NCBI GenBank assembly: GCA_012798645.1
Contig: JAAZMU010000072.1
Location: 1-6,854 of the forward strand
From: Patescibacteria group bacterium
GTDB lineage: Bacteria > Patescibacteriota > Minisyncoccia > Minisyncoccales > Minisyncoccaceae
Direction: 5' to 3'
Length of the DNA stretch: 6,854 nucleotides
Position numbers and translations under genes: made by a program. Shown here piece by piece: positions 6,107-6,854 of this stretch (position 1 is the first letter of the stretch; each line of letters starts with the position of its first letter). The notes beneath the pieces were generated by a model that did not search any database, was not told the DNA's origin, and saw nothing but the letters and a program-made list of their open reading frames with translations.

Positions 6107-6854
6107 AAACATTGAGAAAGCCTCAAATAGGATTAAAAAAGCTATCTTAGAAAATGAACAAATAGTACTTTTTGGAGATTCTGACATGGATGGTATTGCC
6201 TCAGTTGTTATTTTGGAAGAGACCATTACCAATTTAGCCTCAATTTTAAAAAAGAAAATACATAAAATCATTACTGCTTTTCCAGACAGAAGAAAAGACG
6301 GATATGGCTTAAATGAAAGAGTTTTAATCTTTTTAAATAAAAAAAGAGAAAACAAAAAGTCTCTTTTAATACTTTTAGATTGTGGTATTACCAATGTAAA
6401 AGAAATTGCAAAAGCTAAGGATTTAGGTTTTGACATTATAATCGTAGACCATCATAAAGTCTTAAATGAAATTCCTAAAGCAGATATTATCGTTAATACA
6501 AAACATCCTAAAGACAGCTATTACTTCAAAGATTATGCAAACGCAGGTCTTACCTTTAAACTAGCAGAGGAAATTTTACAAGCTAATATGTCTTCTTTTT
6601 TAAGAGATGACTTTGTTGAGCTTGTTATGCTTGCCACCATTGCAGATATGATGAAAGAAGAAGATGAAAATCAGAAATGGATTTATGAAGGTCTTTCTAA
6701 TATAGAAAATACAAAAAGACCAGCTTTTGTAGCTAGTATAGAATTAGCAAAACCCTTTAATTCAACAAGGGAACTTGTGAACAAGATTTTAGCTATTTTC
6801 AAAACAACCAAAATGAAAAATCATAAAATCATCACCTATGACTTTGTTAAATCA
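6093..6854 (+). CDS. DHH-family phosphoesterase, RecJ-like ssDNA exonuclease (partial, 3' end outside window)
   Basis: The frame stays open from ATG 6093 to the last base, giving 254 codons with no stop; full RecJ proteins are usually about 550 residues or more. The DHH metal-binding motifs are present in order: DSDMDG (29-34, motif DxDxDG), FPDRRKDGYGLN (63-74, like the RecJ GYGLN segment), LLDCGI (94-99), VDHH (118-121) and ATIADM (181-186). The stretch FKDYANAGLTFKLAEE (145-160) also follows the RecJ pattern. RecJ degrades single-stranded DNA 5' to 3' in recombination and repair with manganese or magnesium. The C-terminal DHHA1 and OB-fold parts lie beyond the window, so another DHH nuclease, such as an nanoRNase-type enzyme, is not strictly excluded, although the RecJ-specific segments favour RecJ. 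The start overlaps the last 14 bases of pgk in another frame, which implies co-transcription and perhaps coupled translation. Confidence 0.85.
   Translation, partial: MKKIRNIEKASNRIKKAILENEQIVLFGDSDMDGIASVVILEETITNLASILKKKIHKIITAFPDRRKDGYGLNERVLIFLNKKRENKKSLLILLDCGITNVKEIAKAKDLGFDIIIVDHHKVLNEIPKADIIVNTKHPKDSYYFKDYANAGLTFKLAEEILQANMSSFLRDDFVELVMLATIADMMKEEDENQKWIYEGLSNIENTKRPAFVASIELAKPFNSTRELVNKILAIFKTTKMKNHKIITYDFVKS

Noticed and set aside
1..6854. Recoded UGA (glycine, as in Gracilibacteria and SR1), suggested by the absence of TGA stops (four TAA, two TAG)
   Set aside because: No gene contains an in-frame TGA, and glycine motifs are encoded by normal GGN codons. With six stops in AT-rich DNA, the lack of TGA is not informative.

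Overview
This is an AT-rich, very densely packed bacterial chromosome segment with every gene on the + strand. The gene content points to the Candidate Phyla Radiation (Patescibacteria), most likely a Parcubacteria-type lineage. The pointers are a sigma-region-4 protein fused to winged-helix domains, a VirD4/TraG-like ATPase with a C-terminal CxxC...CxxC zinc ribbon next to a one-helix membrane partner, a divergent phosphoglycerate kinase, junctions of only a few bases, and almost no Shine-Dalgarno sequences. The lineage is inferred from remembered family patterns, not from a search.

Layout: the window opens in the last 29 codons of secD (1-92), followed 2 bases later by secF (95-982). The next 41 bases hold the only convincing promoter (989-1017), which fires almost exactly at the next ATG. 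From there a tightly packed run, probably one operon, reads: a sigma4/winged-helix transcription protein (1024-2055), a membrane-anchored protein of unknown function (2059-3345), a soluble TraG/VirD4-like ATPase (3352-4935), phosphoglycerate kinase pgk (4946-6106), and a DHH/RecJ-like phosphoesterase (6093 to the window end, truncated). Gaps are 3, 6 and 10 bases, and the last pair overlaps by 14 bases. No stretch longer than 41 bases lacks a gene. I saw no tRNA, rRNA, CRISPR array, insertion sequence or clear intrinsic terminator.

How the genes fit together: secD and secF form the membrane accessory of the Sec translocon. The downstream operon mixes a transcription protein, a probable two-part ATP-driven DNA or protein pump, a glycolytic enzyme and a probable DNA exonuclease. 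The membrane protein and ATPase look like a coupling protein split into anchor and motor, with no relaxase, VirB/Mpf genes or attachment sites visible here. The points most worth a second look are the leaderless promoter, the sigma4 plus three-winged-helix protein, the split motor with its zinc tail, and residue changes at normally conserved sites in PGK (Arg to Asp in the HLGRP motif) and SecF (Asp to Asn in the SIND motif).
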